Notes under the pieces: model-generated
Told to the model about the DNA's origin: nothing
The model's input: only the letters and a program-made list of their open reading frames with translations
Databases searched by the model: none
Program-made: the position numbers and the translations under genes
Origin: Hyphomonadaceae bacterium
GTDB taxonomy: Bacteria > Pseudomonadota > Alphaproteobacteria > Caulobacterales > Hyphomonadaceae
Assembly: GCA_030696545.1 (NCBI GenBank)
Contig: JAUYSA010000177.1
Location: forward strand, 1-16,121
Direction: 5' to 3'
DNA length: 16,121 nucleotides
Shown: piece by piece, positions 14,039-16,121 of the stretch
How the letters are laid out: each line of letters begins with the position of its first letter
How positions within the stretch are numbered: the stretch's first letter is position 1

Positions 14039-15049
14039 ATGAAGATCGCGGTCTTCGAAACAGAGCAGTGGGAACAAGAGGCATGCCTTCGCCTCGCGCC
14101 GCGGCATAGCATCTCGTGCACCAGCGCTGCGCTAACTGCGACGACGGCGCGTGACCATGTCGATGCCGAGATTCTGAGCCCGTTTGTCTATTCCAAACTA
14201 GACGCGACCGTTCTGGCTCAGTTTCCCAGCTTGCAGCTCGTTGCAACCCGTTCGACGGGCTACGACCACATCGATCTGAACTATTGCAAGGCTCACCGCG
14301 TCACAGTCTGCAATGTTCCCGACTATGGCGATTCCACCGTCGCAGAGCACGCTTTCGCCCTCCTCCTGGGACTCGCCAGACATCTTCCGGCTTCTGTGGA
14401 ACGGACACTGCACGGACAATTCTCCCAGTCTGGCTTGAGAGGGTTCGAGCTGCGCGGGAAGACGATTGGCGTAATTGGCGCAGGGCGCATCGGACGTCGC
14501 GTGATCGAAATTGCCATGGGTTTCGGGATGGCCGTGATCGCAGTGGACCAACATCCAGACCATGAAATCTCGCAACGGCTGGGTTTTTCCTATGTCTCGC
14601 TGAGCGAAGCTCTTTCGCGAAGCGACATCATCACCCTGCACCTACCGGCCACGTCTCAGACAACAAACCTGATATCTGACGCCGAGTTTGCGTTGATGAA
14701 GCCTCACGCCGTGCTGATCAACACGGCACGGGGTTCGGTTGTGAATGTCGAGGCTATGGTCAGAGCGCTCGACCGGGGAAAACTGGGAGCAGTAGGCCTG
14801 GATGTCTTGCCCAATGAACCCGCTCTGCGCGACGAAGCCGAAATATTCAGGACAGATGCGGCAGCGTCCAATCCAGATCTCGCCGCGCTCGTCGCCAACC
14901 ACGCCCTGCTTCGTTTTCCTAACGTGCTCGTGACACCGCACAACGCCTACAATACCACAGAGGCGGTCAAGCGGATCGTCGAGACCACGCTCGAAAACAT
15001 CGAAGCTTTTGCGCAAGGCGCACCGCGCAACGTCATCTGGCAACCCTAG
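14039..15049 (+). CDS. D-2-hydroxyacid dehydrogenase, D-lactate dehydrogenase-like
   Basis: The product has 336 residues from ATG at 14039 (MKIAVFETEQWEQEA); the frame is open to a GTG at 13997, but the extra 14 residues do not fit the family. The NAD-binding GAGRIG is at 147-152. The catalytic triad is complete: R231 in NTARGSVV, E260 in DVLPNEPAL and H301 in TPHNAYN, close to the Arg235/Glu264/His296 numbering of lactobacillar D-lactate dehydrogenase. STGYDHIDL and NVPDYGDSTVAEHAFALLL are also typical. The likely reaction is reversible NADH-dependent reduction of pyruvate or a similar 2-oxoacid to the D-hydroxyacid in the cytoplasm; the substrate is not certain. It lies 139 bases after GAPDH on the same strand, consistent with NADH recycling under low oxygen. 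Confidence 0.9.
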   Translation: MKIAVFETEQWEQEACLRLAPRHSISCTSAALTATTARDHVDAEILSPFVYSKLDATVLAQFPSLQLVATRSTGYDHIDLNYCKAHRVTVCNVPDYGDSTVAEHAFALLLGLARHLPASVERTLHGQFSQSGLRGFELRGKTIGVIGAGRIGRRVIEIAMGFGMAVIAVDQHPDHEISQRLGFSYVSLSEALSRSDIITLHLPATSQTTNLISDAEFALMKPHAVLINTARGSVVNVEAMVRALDRGKLGAVGLDVLPNEPALRDEAEIFRTDAAASNPDLAALVANHALLRFPNVLVTPHNAYNTTEAVKRIVETTLENIEAFAQGAPRNVIWQP

Positions 15050-15122
15050 CGGCGGAGACGATAGCCCAGCGCGCAATCGCCAGAATTGCCTCACAAATCG
15101 AGACTTCTGTAAGCACTGCGCC

Positions 15123-15995
15123 CTAGGCCGCCACGCTCGACGCTATCAATTCGACAACGCTAACTGCATTTGACGGATGCGGGACGGTGTCGGTCGTGAT
15201 GACCCGATCGGACAGACTGGTGAGCTGAGCGTAGGAGTTGTCGGCGAACAGGGCATGTACCGCCAGGCAATAGGGCTTCGCGAGGCCGCGGCTGCTCAGT
15301 TCGCCGGCCGCTTCAATCATTGTGCGCCCGGAAGACACGATATCGTCGATCAGAACCGGGCGCCGGTCCTTCCACTGGTCCAGGCTGGGAACCGTGATCT
15401 TGACCTGACGATCGCCAGAGCGCTGTTTTGACAGAACGACATACGGGGCCCCGGCATATTGCGCGACGGCTGATACCCACTGCTCGCTTTCGCTATCTGG
15501 TCCGATCACCAACGGCCTTTCGACATTGATCTTGATCCACTCCGCGAGCAGCGTCGCCGCATGCTTCACCCGTGTCGGTATTGAAAAAATCTCTCCTAGA
15601 TCATTGCGGCGATGTAGATGCGGATCGACCGTCACAAGATTGTCGAACATCTGGGACAGCAGGTTCGCGAAGTGAATGGATGAAATCGCCTCCCCTTCCT
15701 GGAACCGCTTGTCCTGGCGCATGTAGGCAAGATAGGGCGCAACAAGATTGACGGCGGTCGCACCCAGTTCGCGCGCCGTTCTGGCGGCGAAAACCAACCT
15801 GAGGAACTGCTCATCCGGTCGGGCGAGCGAGCAGACGATGTCGACGACCTTTCCGCGCACATCACTGGCGATCCGAACATAGGATTCCTGATCAGGGAAG
15901 CGTCGTGTCTCCAGGAGTCCGAGTTCGGCAGACGACCGCGCCGCGAGACCGGCGGCCATCGCCTCGTTCCCCGGCATGGGCAACAGCACTCTCAT
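15123..15995 (-). CDS. prs: Ribose-phosphate pyrophosphokinase (PRPP synthetase)
   Basis: The product has 290 residues from ATG at 15995, with GAGG 9 bases upstream; the TTG at 16016 would add 7 residues. The family order is clear: RRFPDQESYVRI (31-42), the flexible loop PYLAYMRQDKRFQEGEAIS (87-105), metal/ribose-5-phosphate site DPHLHR (124-129), IGPDSESEQW (164-173) and the PRPP loop VLIDDIVSSGRTM (214-226). It transfers pyrophosphate from ATP to ribose 5-phosphate. At about 290 residues it is shorter than housekeeping Prs (about 315), and the loop reads SSGRT where DTGGT or DTAGT is usual. This suggests the accessory, archaeal-like class, which I recall beside thymidine or AMP phosphorylase genes. 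It converges on the dehydrogenase with 73 bases between stops. Confidence 0.88.
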   Translation of the reverse strand: MRVLLPMPGNEAMAAGLAARSSAELGLLETRRFPDQESYVRIASDVRGKVVDIVCSLARPDEQFLRLVFAARTARELGATAVNLVAPYLAYMRQDKRFQEGEAISSIHFANLLSQMFDNLVTVDPHLHRRNDLGEIFSIPTRVKHAATLLAEWIKINVERPLVIGPDSESEQWVSAVAQYAGAPYVVLSKQRSGDRQVKITVPSLDQWKDRRPVLIDDIVSSGRTMIEAAGELSSRGLAKPYCLAVHALFADNSYAQLTSLSDRVITTDTVPHPSNAVSVVELIASSVAA

Positions 15996-16020
15996 GAGTT
16001 CAAGCCTCGATTCCAAACAT

Positions 16021-16076
16021 ATTGTATTTGGGCGATGTCGCGACCATTTATCGCGCCCCCGATCCGATTCCGGATC
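16021..16076 (-). promoter_or_regulatory. Upstream region of the PRPP synthetase gene: -10-like box and dyads
   Basis: On the minus strand TACAAT (16026-16021) is a -10-like hexamer 25 bases before the ATG. Upstream are the 8-bp palindrome GTCGCGAC (16037-16044) and the perfect dyad GATCCG-ATTC-CGGATC (16061-16076). There is no clear -35. The dyad could be an operator or the stem of a terminator for a gene outside the window. Confidence 0.3.
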
Positions 16077-16121
16077 ATGTCTTACGCTTTCAAGGTGACG
16101 ACTCGGTGTGGCTGGGCGTTT

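Noticed and set aside
15072..15095. GCAAT/ATTGC stem between the converging dehydrogenase and PRPP synthetase genes as terminator
   Set aside because: Only 5 pairs with a 7-base loop and no T-tract on either side.

Overview
The window looks like chromosomal or plasmid-borne DNA of a high-GC alphaproteobacterium (perhaps Rhizobiales or Sphingomonadales; this is an inference from gene content and codon use). It is an accessory region dominated by copper handling, followed by a small central-metabolism block. No rRNA, tRNA, CRISPR array or intact insertion sequence was seen, and no copper-sensing regulator (CueR, CopRS, CsoR type) is encoded here.

Layout. (1) Bases 1-653, minus strand: a SAM-dependent methyltransferase cut by the window edge. 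(2) Bases 839-4559, minus strand: a copper operon read as DUF2933 membrane peptide, SRPBCC protein, multicopper oxidase CopA (PcoA type), outer-membrane CopB. The first pair and the last pair each overlap by 4 bases. (3) Bases 4809-6125, plus strand, divergent: a 438-residue protein whose ATP-grasp motifs lie in permuted order. (4) Bases 6153-6476, minus: a 5'-truncated cytochrome c remnant. (5) Bases 6652-7453, plus: a two-gene unit of a 16-cysteine four-helix copper-binding protein (DUF326, Csp-like) and a periplasmic DUF305 protein. (6) A 443-base stretch without a recognisable gene. (7) Bases 7897-9973, minus: an oleate hydratase and, downstream of it, a Met/Cys-rich lipoprotein. (8) Bases 10405-15049, plus: a P1B-type copper ATPase with CPD instead of CPC, a type II (archaeal-type) glyceraldehyde-3-phosphate dehydrogenase 18 bases behind it, and a D-lactate-dehydrogenase-like enzyme. 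(9) Bases 15123-15995, minus, convergent: a ribose-phosphate pyrophosphokinase.

How the parts fit. The copper genes form a layered defence: the P-type ATPase would clear the cytoplasm, the DUF326 protein would store Cu(I) on cysteines, CopA would oxidise Cu(I) in the periplasm, CopB would act at the outer membrane, and DUF305 plus the Met/Cys lipoprotein would bind copper in the envelope. The oleate hydratase, GAPDH, lactate dehydrogenase and PRPP synthetase look like a stress or low-oxygen metabolic set. Their tight linkage to the ATPase is the least expected part of the layout.

Most worth a second look: the CPD ATPase, the circularly permuted ATP-grasp protein, the Glu-to-Thr change at the presumed catalytic position of the oleate hydratase, and the duplicated Met/Cys motif of the lipoprotein.
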